DNA of 64,000 bases. It comes from Chionoecetes opilio. Its lineage: Eukaryota > Arthropoda > Malacostraca > Decapoda > Majidae. The stretch is taken from NCBI GenBank assembly GCA_016584305.1, contig JACEEZ010019773.1:121001-185000 (forward strand). The letters are read 5' to 3'. Below, in pieces: positions 9,430 through 20,717 of the stretch (position 1 is its first letter; every line of letters starts with the position of its first letter). The notes beneath the pieces are model-generated. The model did not search any database and was not told the origin of the DNA. It saw nothing but the letters and a program-made list of their open reading frames with translations. A program made the translations under genes and the position numbers.

Positions 9430-12210
9430 ACACATAGGCTCAGTGACCAGCATGGAAGGTGTAGGTCACTTCTTTTCTTTTCTCAGAAGAATTTTAGACA
9501 ATTCTTCTGAATTTTCTACCATCTGGCTTCGACTTCAATGTCACTCTCTTACTAAATTTATCTGTGCTGTATATCTCTCACCTAACTCCTCTGACTATGT
9601 AAAATTCTTCGACTATTTAACATCAAAAGTGGAGCACATCTCATCTCATTTTCCTTTTGCTGAAATTTCCATTCTTGGGGACTTCAATGTTCACCACCAG
9701 CTTTGGCTATCATCTTCTTTCACTGACCAACCTGGTGAACAAGCCTACAACTTTTCTATCCTCCAAGACCTAGAGCAGCTGGTGCAGTACCCTACCCGTA
9801 TTCCTGACCGCCTTGGAGACACGCCCAACATTCTTGATCTTTTCCTAACTACTAACCCTACTGCTTACTCTGTTAAACTATTCTCTCCGTTGGGTTCCTC
9901 CGATCACAATCTTATTTCTGTAACCTGTCCTATCGCTCCGGTACCGTCTCGGGACCCACCTAAGCGGAGGTGCTTCTGGCACTTCAACTCGGCTAAGTGG
10001 GAAGACCTAAGGCAGTACTACTCTGATTTTCCATGGAATGATTACTGCTTCCATGTCAAAGACCCATCTCTTTGTGCAGAGCGCATAACGGAGGTCAAAG
10101 TCTCTGGCATGGAGGTGTACATTCCACATACTTTCTCTAATCCTAAAGCCCGTCAACCTTGGTTTAACTCTGCTTGTTCTCATGCTGTCTGAGATAGAGA
10201 GGTGGCTCACAAACGGTACCGTAAGCATCCATCTCCTGAAACTCATGCCCTATATATTTCTGCCCATAATCATGCCAAATCTTTACTTCAGCTTACCAAA
10301 AACTCTTTCATTCATAGAAAATGTCAAAATCTTTCTGAATCAAATTCCTCTCGTGACTTCTGGCATCTAGCTAATAACATCTCTAACAATTTTTCTTCTT
10401 CATCTTTCCCTCCTATGCTTCACCCAGATGGCTCCACAGCTGTCTCATCTACTTCTAAAGCTGAACTCTTCGCTCAAACATTTGCTAAAAATTCCACTCT
10501 GGCTGATGAAGGGCTTCTTCCTCCTTCTCCTCCACCCTCTGACTTTATTATGCCTGTCATTAAGATCCTTCGTAATGATGTTTTCTTTGCCCTTTCTGGC
10601 CTAGATCCTCGGAAGGCTTACGGTCCTGACGGAGTCCCTCCTATTGTTCTCAAAAACTGTGCTTCTGTGCTTGCACCTTGCCTGGTCAAACTTTTCCGTC
10701 TATGTCTATCTACTTCCACCTTTCCTTCTTGCTGGAAGTTTGCTCACATCCAACCTGTTCCTAAGAAAGGTGACCGTTCTAATCCTTCAAACTACCGCCC
10801 TATAGCTTTGACTTCCTGCCTTTCTAAAGTTTTTTAATCTATACTTAATAAGAAGATTCTTAAGCATCTATCTGCTCACAATCTTCTATCTGATCGTCAG
10901 TACGGTTTCCGTAAAGGGCGATCTACTGGCGATCTTCTAGTTTTCCTAACTGAATCTTGGTCATCCTCCTTTAGGGGTTACGGTGAAACTTTTGCTGTTG
11001 CCCTTGACATATCAAAAGCTTTTGATAGAGTCTGGCACAAATCTTTAACTTCCAAACTACCCTCATTCGGTTTCTATCCTTCTCTCTGTACCTTCATTTT
11101 AAGTTTCCTTTCAAACCGTTCTATTGCAGCTACTGTAGACGGACATTGTTCTTCTCCTAAATCTATCAATAGTGGTGTTCCCCAGGGTTCTGTCCTATCA
11201 CCCACTCTCTTTCTATTATTCATTAATGATCTTCTAAGTCTAACTCAAAGCCCTATCCACTCCTACTCTGATGATTCTACCCTGCATTTTTCAACGTCGT
11301 TTATTAGACGTCCAACTCAACAGGAACTAAGTGATTCACGGAGAGATGCCACCGAGCGCCTAACTTCTGATCTTTCTATTATTTCTGATTGGGGCAAAGC
11401 AAACCTTGTTTTGTTCAATGTCTCAAAAACCCAATTTCTTCACCTATCTACTCGACAAAACCTACCAGATAACTATCCCCTCTTCTTCAATGACACTCAA
11501 CTGTCTCCTTCTACAATGAACATTCTAGGACTATCCTTTACTAAAAATCTGAACTGGAAATCTCACATCTCATCTCTTGCTAAAACAGCTTTAAGAAGTT
11601 AGGTGTGCTGTGGCGTCTGCGTCCTTTTTTTTCTCCCTCCCAATTGCTTGCTCTCTACAGGGGCCTTATCCGCCCATGTATGGAGTATGTCTCACATGTT
11701 TGGGGAGGATCCACTCATACAGCTCTCCTAAACAGGGTTGAGTCAAAAGCTTTTCGTCTCATCAACTCCTCTCCTCTGACTGACTGTCTTCACTCTTTAA
11801 ATCACTGCCGCAATGTTGCTTCTCTTGCTCTCTTCTACCGTTATTTTCATGCTCACTGCTCTTCTGAACTTGCTAACTGCATGCCTCCCCCACTCCCGCG
11901 GCCTCGCTGCACAAGACTTTCTACTCATTCCCATCCCTATTCTGTCCATCTTCCTAATGCAAGAGTTAATCAGTATCTTTACTCTTTCATCCCTTTCACT
12001 GGTAAACTCTGGAACTCTTCCTGTTTCTATTTTTCCACCTTCCTATGACTTAAATCTTTTCAAAAGAAGAATAACAAGACACCTCCCGAACTAAATTGGC
12101 CTACCCCTTTGTTTTTATTTTATTCTCTTACTGTCTTCTTTATAGGGACTGGCAACTAAGCGGGCTTTGTGTTACCCATTTTTGTTGTGCCCTTGGTCAG
12201 ATCCCTGTGA

Positions 12211-12251
<41 letters not shown>
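9430..12251 (+). mobile_element. LINE B, non-LTR retrotransposon with near-complete ORF2 and poly(A) tail
   Basis: A single inserted copy inside the TTAA element, ending in a poly(A) of about 39 nt (12213-12251). The 3' UTR (12090-12212) matches, in inverse orientation, a truncated copy at 47940-48222. The 5' end is not sharply defined. The family is jockey/CR1-like by domain order: endonuclease, RT, C-terminal region, no RNase H. Confidence 0.8.
9440..12048 (+). pseudogene. LINE B ORF2: endonuclease and reverse transcriptase
   Basis: Apurinic-type endonuclease first: [11 protein letters not shown] near 9680 and [10 protein letters not shown] near 9900 (the catalytic His). Then the RT: YGPDGVPPIVLKN (10620), SNYRPIALTS (10790), ALDISKAFDRVWH (11000, first catalytic Asp), GVPQGSVLSPTLF (11175) and YSDDSTLH (about 11264-11287, active-site pair). 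The C-terminal domain is at 11605-12048. The enzyme nicks DNA and reverse transcribes element RNA at the nick. It is disabled by a stop at 10190-10192, a stop near 10836-10838 and a frameshift near 11600, and is otherwise intact. Confidence 0.85.
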
Positions 12252-12255
<4 letters not shown>

Positions 12256-12689
12256 GGTGCTGACAGGTCTCTCCCTATCGCGGGCAGAGAGATTAGAGAG
12301 GAAGACCCTTGCGGCCTGTTTTCTGTGAACGAGTTGTACCATGGATTCCATAAACCTCAAAGCTCTTCATCTTACAAGTACAATCATAGAATAACCACAA
12401 GACTTGAAAAAAAAAAATTTTAGCGGTTGCACAAATATTTAGCGAATACATTGATACACATTCAAGTTTGTTTAGCGACTATAAGAATTCTGCCAAAAGT
12501 CCCGCGTACACAGATATTGTCACACAGGTATCCGCAGTTTACGGGTTAAAGAAGCCAAAGAAAAAAACTAATTGAGAATGGAAGAGGAAAAACAGAAATT
12601 CTATTGGAAAGTTTTAGACCAAAAACTGAAGAAGTGGTATCTAAAAGAGAAAGAGTAAGAGAAGACAGTTCAAAGGAAAATGAAAAAGG

Positions 12690-13346
12690 ATGGCGGGTAT
12701 CGTACACAAATATAAATGGACTAATGTCAACATTAACAGAAGTAAACGATTACCTGAGAGCCAAGAAACCAGACAAATTGTGTTTAGTAGAAACGAAGCA
12801 GAGTGATTCTGAGGATGTGCCAGTTGGGGAGGGTCAATATTATGTATGGAGGCGAAACAGAAATCAGAAAAAGGGAGGTGGTGTAATGGTGTTAACAAGG
12901 AAAGACGTGGTAGTAGGGAATGTGGAAAAAGGAAAAGGAATGGCAGAGGTGTTGAAGGTAGAGTTGGTGATGAAAAAAGGAAGAATAAGAGACTTTGTAC
13001 TCGTATACGTTCCACCTAAGACAAATTCCTGGGGGAGAGATGAATATGGAGACATGATAAGAGACACAAGCAAATGTTTAAAGAATACGATGGAAAATTG
13101 TGAGAACATAATTATGATGGGAGATTTTAACTGCAAAGAAGTTTTCTGGGAAGAATGGTATACTGAAGGAGGAGAAGACTCGTGGGGTGGTACATTGTTG
13201 GATTTGGTAATGAATAACATCATGACTCAGTGGATTAAAGAGAACACAAGATTCAGAGGTAGCGAAGAACTATCAAGACTAGACCTACTATTGACGAAAG
13301 AACTGGAAGTAATTAGTAAAGTAAATTATCAGTGCCCACTTGGAAA
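12690..13346 (+). pseudogene. LINE A ORF2, endonuclease domain
   Basis: The reading frame passes YTNINGL (start of the endonuclease fold), LCLVETKQ (catalytic Glu motif), VYVPPKTNSW, IIMMGDFNCKEVFW (GDFN motif) and RLDLLLTKE. This is the target-nicking domain of a jockey-like LINE. The frame is cut at 13346 by the RTE-like LINE C and resumes at 15862, where the catalytic His motif (GKRDHVLIEFE) is found. ORF1 runs out just upstream (about 12690), so the two ORFs are adjacent or slightly overlapping, as is usual for this group. Confidence 0.8.
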
Positions 13347-15858
13347 CACACACTCATTGTCTTGGGCGACTTCAATGCTACTACTGGCACTGTGAGAGGT
13401 GGCTACGAGTTGTGTGTTGGTCCCCATGGCTCCGGTACCAGAAACACCCAACAGTTCTCTGCTTCTGAACTTTGCAAGGTCCAGAAGGTTGAGAATTGCA
13501 GGTTCTTGGTATCAGAGACCAGAGCTGCACCGTTGGACATGGTATAGTAATGCCGGAGGGGTAGCTAAGGAGATCGACCACATCCTCGTTAGTACTCGTT
13601 GGAGGATCCTCCAGAACTGCAGGGTTTACCAGAGTGCTGAGTTCTTTGGAACAGATCACAGACTTGTTGTTGCTACACTTAAGCTTCATGTCAAGTCCAG
13701 AAGAATCTCAAGAGGTAACCATACTGTGTTTCATTTTGAGAAACTGAAGGACTTGACATGTGCTCATGAGTATGCGGTGGCAGTCTCAAATTGGTTTGAT
13801 GTGCTCGGTACTCTCGGGGATCCTGTAGAACTGTGGGATACCTTCAAACGTGAAACTCTACAGGCTGCCAAGGAGTGTATTGGGGAGCGCCCGAGGTCAA
13901 GGCGTGGTTTTGTCTCGACGGAGACGCTGGAGAAAATCGAGGAGAGTCGCGCTGCCAGGCTGGCTGGGAACCGGGACCAGCACAGGGCTCTGTCACGTCG
14001 GACTAGAACCCTCCTGAGGAGAGACAAGGAGAGGTATGTCAGGAGTCTCGCTGAGGATGTCGAGGGTCATTTGAATGCTAATGACCTCCGACCCGCCTAC
14101 CGAGCCCTGAAGAAGCTCCGTTCCAAGTCTCCTTCTCGGGCGAGTGCTATTCGAACAGCAGATGGGCGCCTCGTGTCGGACATGGATGGGCAGATGGCTC
14201 GTTGGGCTGAGTACTTTGGGCAGTTGTTCACGGTGGACCCTCCAACTGAGCAGCTTCACACCACTGGGTTACAGGCAGTGGATGCCGATCCTCCCATTGA
14301 CGAAACCGCACCCTCTCTTGACGAAGTCAGAGAGGCTGTAGCAAAGTTGAAGGGTGGAAAGGCAGCTGGTGTTTGTAATATCAGTGCGGATCTCCTCAAA
14401 GCTGGGGGTGAGGCCATGATCCGCGGGTTGCATGCTGTCCTGACTGCCGTGTGGCAATCAGGTACCATTCCTCCTGACTGGAAAAGGGGGCTGGTCGTCC
14501 CTATCTGGAAAGGGAAAGGGGACCGTCAGGACTGCAACAATTACCGCGGTATTACACTGCTCAGCGTACCAGGCAAGGTGCTTGCCCATCTATTGCTGAC
14601 ACGAATTCGCAGTCATCTGGTGAAGCATCAGAGACCTCAGCAGTCTGGGTTCACGCCTGGTAAGTCAACAACGGACCGTATCCTAGCGCTTCGTGTCCTG
14701 GTGGAACGCCGACGTGAGTTTCGACAGGGGATGCTTGCAGCCCCAAGAAGATCTCAAGAAGGCGTTTGACTCAGTGCATCGTGAGTCACTCTGGGATCTT
14801 CTGCGACTTCGAGGGATTCCTGCAAGGACTATTGGTTTGATAACTGGTCTGTATTCTGGGACTGAGATTGCTGTGAAGTGTGGGGCAGGTGTATCCAGCT
14901 TCTTTCCTGTGAATACAGGAGTGAGGCAAGGGTGCGTCCTTGCCCCATCACTTTTCAACGCTTGTATGGACTGGGTATTGGAAAAGGTTGTAGATCAAAG
15001 TGATTGTGGAGCATCCGTCGGCAACACCAAGATCACTGATCTTGTTTTTGCCGATGATGCAGTAATCTTTGCTGAGTCGCTGGAGGTCCTGGTGATGGCT
15101 CTCGAGGCGCTGCACGAGGAGGCAAAGCCTTTGGGACTTGAGGTCTCCTGGCTCAAGACCAAGGTCCAGGTATTTGGAGACTTACTAGATGAAGCAGTAC
15201 ATTCTGTTCATGCGTGTGGCGAGGACATTGAGATCTTGGAAAGTTTTACATACCTTGGTAGCGCAGTCCATAATGACGGCGGGTCACGTCAAGAAGTCTT
15301 ACGACGGATTGGCATAGCCCACGGTGTTATGGACTCGCTCAGCGGGAGTATTTGGCGTTGTCGGTACCTGTGCAGGAGGACAAAGATCCGATCTTCAAGT
15401 CGCTTGTGATCCCTGTCTTACTCTATGGTTGTGAGACATGGACACTAAATAGTGACTTGAAGAGACTAATCAATGCCTTTGGTAATAAGTGTCTTCGCAG
15501 AATCATGGGGTATCGCTGGGATGATTACGTGTCAAATCAGCGATTGCACCGTGAGACTGAATCGAGGCCTATTACCTGCATAGCCCGTCAGCGCCAACTT
15601 CGGCTATATGGGCATGTGGCACGCTACCCTGAAACCGATCCTTCCCATCGGGTTGTATCTGTAAGAGACAATCCGGCGTGGAGGAGGCCAAGGGGGCGCC
15701 CACAAGGCTCGTGGCTGGGGCAAGTTGATGTTTCTTGTCGAGAGCTGCTTGGTATGGGAAAGGAGCCTGCATGGGAACTCGCGCGTGGTGACCCCCGGGA
15801 GTGGCGTCGTAGGGTGGGCGAGGCGACGCGCCCCCCGGCGTATGCCCCCAATGATTGA
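13347..15858 (+). pseudogene. LINE C ORF2: partial endonuclease and reverse transcriptase
   Basis: Partial endonuclease 13360-13680, with VLGDFNATTG, the conserved EIDHILVSTRW and the catalytic His in TDHRLVVATL. A linker rich in Arg/Glu follows (13900-14200). RT motifs: NNYRGITLLSVPGK (14535), DLKKAFDSVH (about 14749, first Asp), NTGVRQGCVLAPSLF (14912) and LVFADDA (15041-15061, active site). The C-terminal part is CETWTLNSDLKR and a GHVARYPETD block, ending at 15858. Frameshifts lie near 13550, 14740 and 15400. The usual tyrosine-containing motif just before DLKKAF is corrupted. The copy is inactive but little diverged. Confidence 0.85.
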
Positions 15859-15861
15859 TTG
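13347..15861 (+). mobile_element. LINE C, RTE-like non-LTR retrotransposon, 5'-truncated
   Basis: Flanked by a 9-bp target duplication ACTTGGAAA (13338-13346 and 15862-15870). It starts within the endonuclease (LGDFNATTGT), is 5'-truncated, and ends in (TGAT)n-like ATGATTGATTG without poly(A). Simple-repeat 3' ends of this kind are typical of RTE elements. It lies in the same orientation as its host LINE A. Confidence 0.85.
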
Positions 15862-17308
15862 ACTTGGAAAGAGGGACCATGTACTTATTGAATTTGAAGA
15901 AAATGATAGCAAAAAAGAGGGGAGAAGAAGAAAGACAAGGGGAACACAAGAAAGGAAGATACAATTATGGAAAAGCAGACTTTGACGGATTAAGAACATT
16001 CTTCGGAGGGACAGACTGGAGTAATTTCCATGCGGAGACAGACTGGAGTAATTTCCATGCAGAGACAGACTGGAGTAATTTCCATGCAGAGACAGACTGG
16101 AGTAATTTCCATGCAGCAAGGAGTACCCAGAAAAAATGGGGACGAGTTCATCCGAATTTACACCGAAGGAATAAATAGTTAAGTTCCAAGGATAGTTATC
16201 AGAGAAAAGAAAAAAAATGAATGGTTTAACAGAAAATGTGAATTAGCAAGACTAGAAAGAGAAAAAACATGGAATAGTTGGAGGAAAAAAGGAGGTATCA
16301 ACCTTTGGGAGAAGTACAAAACAACTAGAATTGAATATGTAAGAATCTGAAGAGAAGAAGAAAATAACTATGAGAGGAATATAATAGACAAATGTATGAA
16401 CGAACCGAAACTTTTCTATAGATATATAAATGGAAAAATTAAAAACAAGGAAGGAATCGATAAGCTGAAGGTAGAAGGTATAGTCTACGAAGATGCATTA
16501 CAACAGGTTGAGGTGATGAATAAGTGCTTACAGACTGTATTTACAAGAGAAAGTGAATTTAAAACGAAAAATATAATAGCAAAAGAAAATATAATGGAAG
16601 ACATAAAAGTAGACGTAATAGAAGTAAAAAGGCTAATGGAAAGTCAAGATGTGAGAAAAGCCCCGGGTCCAGATGGAGTGTCGAACTGGATAATGAAAGA
16701 GTGCAGTAACCAACTAGCAGGAAAGTTACATAGTGTAATTGAGAGGTCACTCAAGGAGAGCAGAGTCCCGCTTGATTGGAAAAGAGCAAATATTGTGCCA
16801 ATTCACAAAGGAGGAGACAAAGAAGAACCACTAAATTACAGGCCAGTATCATTAACAAGTGTAGTGGCAAAAATGTGTGAAAAAATTGTGAAGGACAGAT
16901 GGTTGAAATATTTGGAAGAGACAAACACACAGGTTTGTCTGTACACTCGCAGGTGGCCAGTTTGGATTTAGAGGAGGAATGTCATGTACAACGAATTTAT
17001 TAAGCTTTTACTCGAGAGTGATCGATGTGACACAGAAAAGAGAGGGGTGGGTCAATTGCATATACTTGGACGTAAAGAAGGCATTTGACAAGGTACCTCA
17101 CAAGAGACTGCTCTGGAAGCTAGAACATGTAGGAAGATTGAAGGGTGGTTTGCTGAAGTGGATGGAAGACTTTTTGAGCAACAGAAAGATGAGAACAGTA
17201 ATAGAGGATCAGAAGTCAAAATGGTGCAGTGTGATAAGTGAAATTCCTCAAGGATCAGTATTGGCCCCATTGTCTTGGTCTATGTAAATGATATGACAGA
17301 GGGAGTGA
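15862..17308 (+). pseudogene. LINE A ORF2, endonuclease end and RT
   Basis: Resumes with GKRDHVLIEFE (endonuclease His), then a linker holding an in-frame 27-bp repeat (16011-16118). The RT has KAPGPDGVSNWIMK (16660), NYRPVSLTSVVAK (16840), LDVKKAFDKVPH (17070, catalytic Asp) and IPQGSVLAP (17245). Stops or shifts occur near 16178, 16350, 16970 and 17287. The SINE at 17309-17491 interrupts just before the second catalytic motif. Fits a jockey-clade enzyme without RNase H. Confidence 0.8.
16011..16118. repeat. Four in-frame copies of a 27-bp unit inside LINE A ORF2
   Basis: Unit ACAGACTGGAGTAATTTCCA plus TGCAGAG, translated as ETDWSNFHA four times in the LINE frame. This is expansion by replication slippage or unequal exchange in the endonuclease-RT linker. 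Confidence 0.9.
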
Positions 17309-17491
17309 TAAGATAAGATAAGATTTTCATCCTATCTAGACACTTTGCAAGTACCAACTACAAGGTTATTGACTATACAAAGCGCTGCCACGTCAGCACG
17401 AACTAGGCGGACTCGAACCGCTGACCAGAATGCACAGGGACGCTGCACATTGCGAACTCACGTCTCTACCAACCTTGCCACCCTGACGGGC
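17309..17491 (-). mobile_element. tRNA-derived SINE (family S1)
   Basis: Exact 13-bp target duplication ACAGAGGGAGTGA (17296-17308 and 17492-17504). Read on the minus strand, it has a tRNA-like head with B box GGTTCGAGTCC and a (TTATC)n tail. It interrupts LINE A between the PQGSVLAP and FADD motifs. Confidence 0.85.
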
Positions 17492-17504
17492 ACAGAGGGA
17501 GTGA

Positions 17505-18118
17505 ACAGTTATACGAGTTTATTCGCTGATGATGCTAAATTACTAAGAAAAGTAGAAAGTAAAGAGGACTGTGAGGATTTACAAAAGGATCTAGATACGA
17601 TGTTCAGATGGAGTCAACTATGGGAAATGGAGTTTAATGCTAAAAAGTGTAAAGTGATGGAAGTGAGCAGTAGCAAAAAGAGACAGAGAGGAAAGTATTC
17701 GATGGGAAATGAATGGATAATATAATCAAAACAAAGGTCGAAAAAGATCTGGGAGTATGGATTACGGACAATTTGTCTCCTGAGAAGCATATAAACAAGA
17801 TCACAGGAGATACATATCAGTTGCTGAGGAATATAAGAATGGCATTCAAATATGTGGATGAAGAGATGATTAAGAAATTGATAACATCTTTGATTCGACC
17901 AAGGTTGGAATATGCGGCAGTGATTTGGTCACCACATAAAAAGAAGGATATAAGGAAGATTGAGAGAATACAAAGAGCAGCCACAAAAATTGCTCCAAGC
18001 CTGAGAGATTTACCATATGAGGAAAGACTTACAAGACTAAAACTCCCAACTCTTGAGAAAAGAAGAGAAAGGGGAGATTTTATAGCAGTGAATAGAGTAT
18101 CAATGGGTCTGGAAGTCT
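17505..18118 (+). pseudogene. LINE A ORF2, RT active site and C-terminus
   Basis: SLFADDAKLLRK (about 17517-17555) is the catalytic Asp pair. It is followed by FNAKKCKVMEV and then KDLGVWITDNLSPEKHI, the standard order for jockey-like RTs. The thumb region LIRPRLEYAAVIWSPH and KIERIQRAATKIAPSL run to about 18118. A frameshift lies at about 17715. The final roughly 70 residues seen in the fragment at 34147-34455 are missing here, so the copy is 3'-truncated before 18173. Confidence 0.8.
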
Positions 18119-18184
18119 CGAGTCACACTCGATCTCAGGCTCAAGTATTGTTGACACAATTAACGGGGCTCCATGTAAATCATC

Positions 18185-18494
18185 GCCTCCGTGGGTCCAG
18201 TGGCTAGCGTGCCTGGCTACGAATCTGCGGGCCCTGGTTTGATCCCGGGCCAGGTCAAATCGGTGACCAGCCTACTCAACTGTTCTTCTTTCCTTTCGGG
18301 ATTGATAAATGGGTACCTGGGGTAACCTGGGGAAGATAACTGTGGTAACCACACGCTGTGGTAAGTCACACTAGCCCTGTGTCCCGGGGTAACGGGTCCT
18401 CACCCACCACAGGCTCTAAGGGCTAATGCCACGGAGATCAGCACCGAATGCCACGCACAGCATAGCGTATGCTCCCATCTTTACCCTTTTACAT
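18185..18494 (+). mobile_element. tRNA-derived SINE (family S2)
   Basis: Exact 12-bp target duplication ATGTAAATCATC (18173-18184 and 18495-18506). The head contains an A-box-like AGTGGCTAGCGTGCC and a B-box-like GGTTTGATCCC, followed by a body of about 220 bp. Confidence 0.85.
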
Positions 18495-18659
18495 ATGTAA
18501 ATCATCACTGGAAATTATCCACTAAAACCGCTCTCTAATTCTGAGAAAGGTATTAATTTGAATGGTGGAATTTGGCGCCTACCAGATGGAGGCAGGACCA
18601 CGAATAAAAATTCCACCTATGTATATATTATTATAGATTTGGGTATAAATTAAGATGTA

Positions 18660-19370
18660 CACACAAACCTCGATTTCCCAGACTAATAGGGGGGAGCATT
18701 GGTCCGGGAACCGCAAATGTGCGGGAATCGCAAGTAAAAAAAAAAAAAAGTCCGATGCCATTACCCACCCCCGGACGTTTATCCTACTCTAGTATTTACT
18801 GTCCGGCAACCGACAATATCAACTACCCCGCCGCGGACTTTTACGTCCGCTGAGCATGCAGCCACCTGGCGGGAGGCAGCAGAAAGTGTTCAATAGTCTC
18901 AAGAGACGTTCCTGCACCAGGGGCAGTGGGGGTCAGGGACTAACGGAGGCTGTGCAGGTGAACCGTGAGTGTCGTGTGCCCAAATGTAAACAATACGACC
19001 GCTGAGCATGCTGCCACCTGGCGGGAGGCAGCAGAAAGTGTTCAATAGTCTCAGAAATGTTCTTGCACCAGGGGCAGTGGGAGTCAGGTGACTGATGGAG
19101 GATGTGCAGGTGAACCGTGAATGTTGTGTGCCCAAATGTAAACAATATGACCGCTGAGCATGCTGCCACCTGGCGGGAGGCGCGGACACTGACCAGGGGT
19201 GACAGGAGACGCTCGGACCGCCGGACAACTTAATCAATTTACGAACAGGACCAGGCATTTCAACGAAAAAAAGAAAAAAGAAAAGAAAAAAAAAAAAAAT
19301 GTCCGAGACTATCCCCGGACCTCAGATTTTGTCCGGCAAATCCGATGTCCGGGAAATCGAGGTTTGTCTG
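18660..19370. mobile_element. Tigger-like MITE, family P1 copy 1
   Basis: Terminal repeats CACACAAACCTCGATTTCCC and complement, TA duplicated on both sides (18658-18659, 19371-19372). AAACCTCG termini with TA targets are typical of pogo/Tigger elements. The interior carries two tandem copies of a LINE D 3' fragment (see 21190-21945), minus strand relative to the window. Confidence 0.8.
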
Positions 19371-19372
19371 TA

Positions 19373-20160
19373 TTTAGATATAGTAATATAATTTTGGTGG
19401 TATTCACCTATAATACCACAATTAATCAAAGGATTAAAATAATATATGAATTGTGAGGAAACTTCCACGTATAGGAGAAAATTATTGGAACGCTCCACGT
19501 GTAAGCTCCAGCCTGTCTTGAGAAGGAGTTGTAGTCAAGACATTAGTCACGCGTTATCAGCTACACTATGAAGTTGTAGTCAGTCTTTGATTGTACACTA
19601 AGGTGTAGTCAAGCTCATATTAATATGAGTAAACTATAACCGATCAATCGGTTAAAGCTGGACAAAGTGGTAAAAACATCACAAGATACGAGCCGCGCCA
19701 GGTAACTTGGAAAGTTATCCTTGGCAACTCAGCCGGCCTATCACTCCGCGCCGCCATTACGTTGCCACAGCCAGCCGCTCTGCCATTCTGTGTACCACAG
19801 CGTCTCACCAATACTCCCTCAAGATAATGATCAAGCCTTCATATCATCAACCCATCTGCCACTGCTGAGTATACCCTAGTTAGCGTCTAAATAGGGTATC
19901 AGTGCAGCTTAGGTAGATTTTGGGTTAATCGCAAGGTGAGTTCACGTTAATTAATATTATAAGTTCAACAGTTTGTTGTCGTCCATCAGTCGATGGGCGA
20001 TAATTTGAACAATCACAATACCGAAAAACAGGACTGAAGAAGGGAGATGGAGATACTACATGGAGTACAACAACTCCCAAGGAGCCTAGCAAAGTGTTAA
20101 ATAGGGCCTGAACAGGGTTGTGGTCCGAGTAGAGGGATGTTAAAAAAGTTGTGTACAAAT
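19373..20160. other. No recognisable gene
   Basis: Mixed AT-rich DNA. Several short direct repeats of GTTGTAGTCA occur at 19527-19615. No coding or terminal-repeat signal is seen. Confidence 0.5.
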
Positions 20161-20717
20161 TTTTTTGAATATAGCGGACACCCCGAAATCAGGATCAGAG
20201 CTAAAAAGAACCCTATTGGACTTCTCTGGATTCACTGGAGAGGGAAAGGAAGGAACATTGCACTCCAGAGTGATCAGGGTGGAGGAGGATGGAGACAAGA
20301 CCAAACTTGACGTGAGGAGACTGATGGAAGAGTTCAACAGTATGAAGGGTTTGATTCGTGGCTTGAGAGGAAGCTATGATGAAATTGAAGGACTGAGAGT
20401 AGAATTAAATGAACTGAAAAGGAAGAAAAAACAAAGAGTAAAGGAAAATTAAGAGTTAAAGAACGAAATGGAGAAATTGAAAAAAGATAATAATTAACTT
20501 AAACCAAAATGTGAGAATGGAGAAAAAAAGGTTTAGGAACAAGTGGAAACTGTGATGAAAGGAGAAGTGAATAAATGGAAAGAAGAAAAAGAGAAAGCCA
20601 AAGTGGACTTTCAAGAAGTCATAGAACAATAAAAAAAAGAGCAAAGTGAACATGTTAAGAAGAAGTAGTGAAAGTTTTGAAGAATAATGAGAATTCAATA
20701 AGAGATGTACAGTTGTA

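Larger units (their letters stand above)
9281..12545. mobile_element. TTAA-target (piggyBac-like) element carrying LINE B
   Basis: Flanked by TTAA (9277-9280 and 12546-12549). Terminal inverted repeats CCCATAAAGCGCGG and the complement of CCGCAGTTTACGGG (12532-12545) match at 11 of 14 positions. TTAA targets with CCC ends are typical of the piggyBac superfamily. Excision is predicted to restore LINE A ORF1 exactly in frame (codons LFK then EAKEK). No transposase is visible; the interior is mostly LINE B. Confidence 0.8.
7612..18172 (+). mobile_element. LINE A copy 1, jockey-like non-LTR retrotransposon, opened by several nested elements
   Basis: Pieces in order on the plus strand: 5' leader (about 7640-7856); ORF1 start (7857-7952); ORF1 coiled coil and C-terminus (8704-9280, 12546-12690); ORF2 endonuclease (12690-13346); endonuclease end to RT (15862-17308); RT C-terminus (17492-18118). 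The 5' leader and start match a second copy at 42957-43342. Insertions at 9281-12545, 13347-15861 and 17309-17491 each carry target duplications. Removing them rejoins the reading frames. Confidence 0.85.

Noticed and set aside
9416..12048. Endonuclease/RT as a host exonuclease or telomerase-like gene
   Set aside because: Domain order, poly(A) tail and second truncated copy show a non-LTR retrotransposon.
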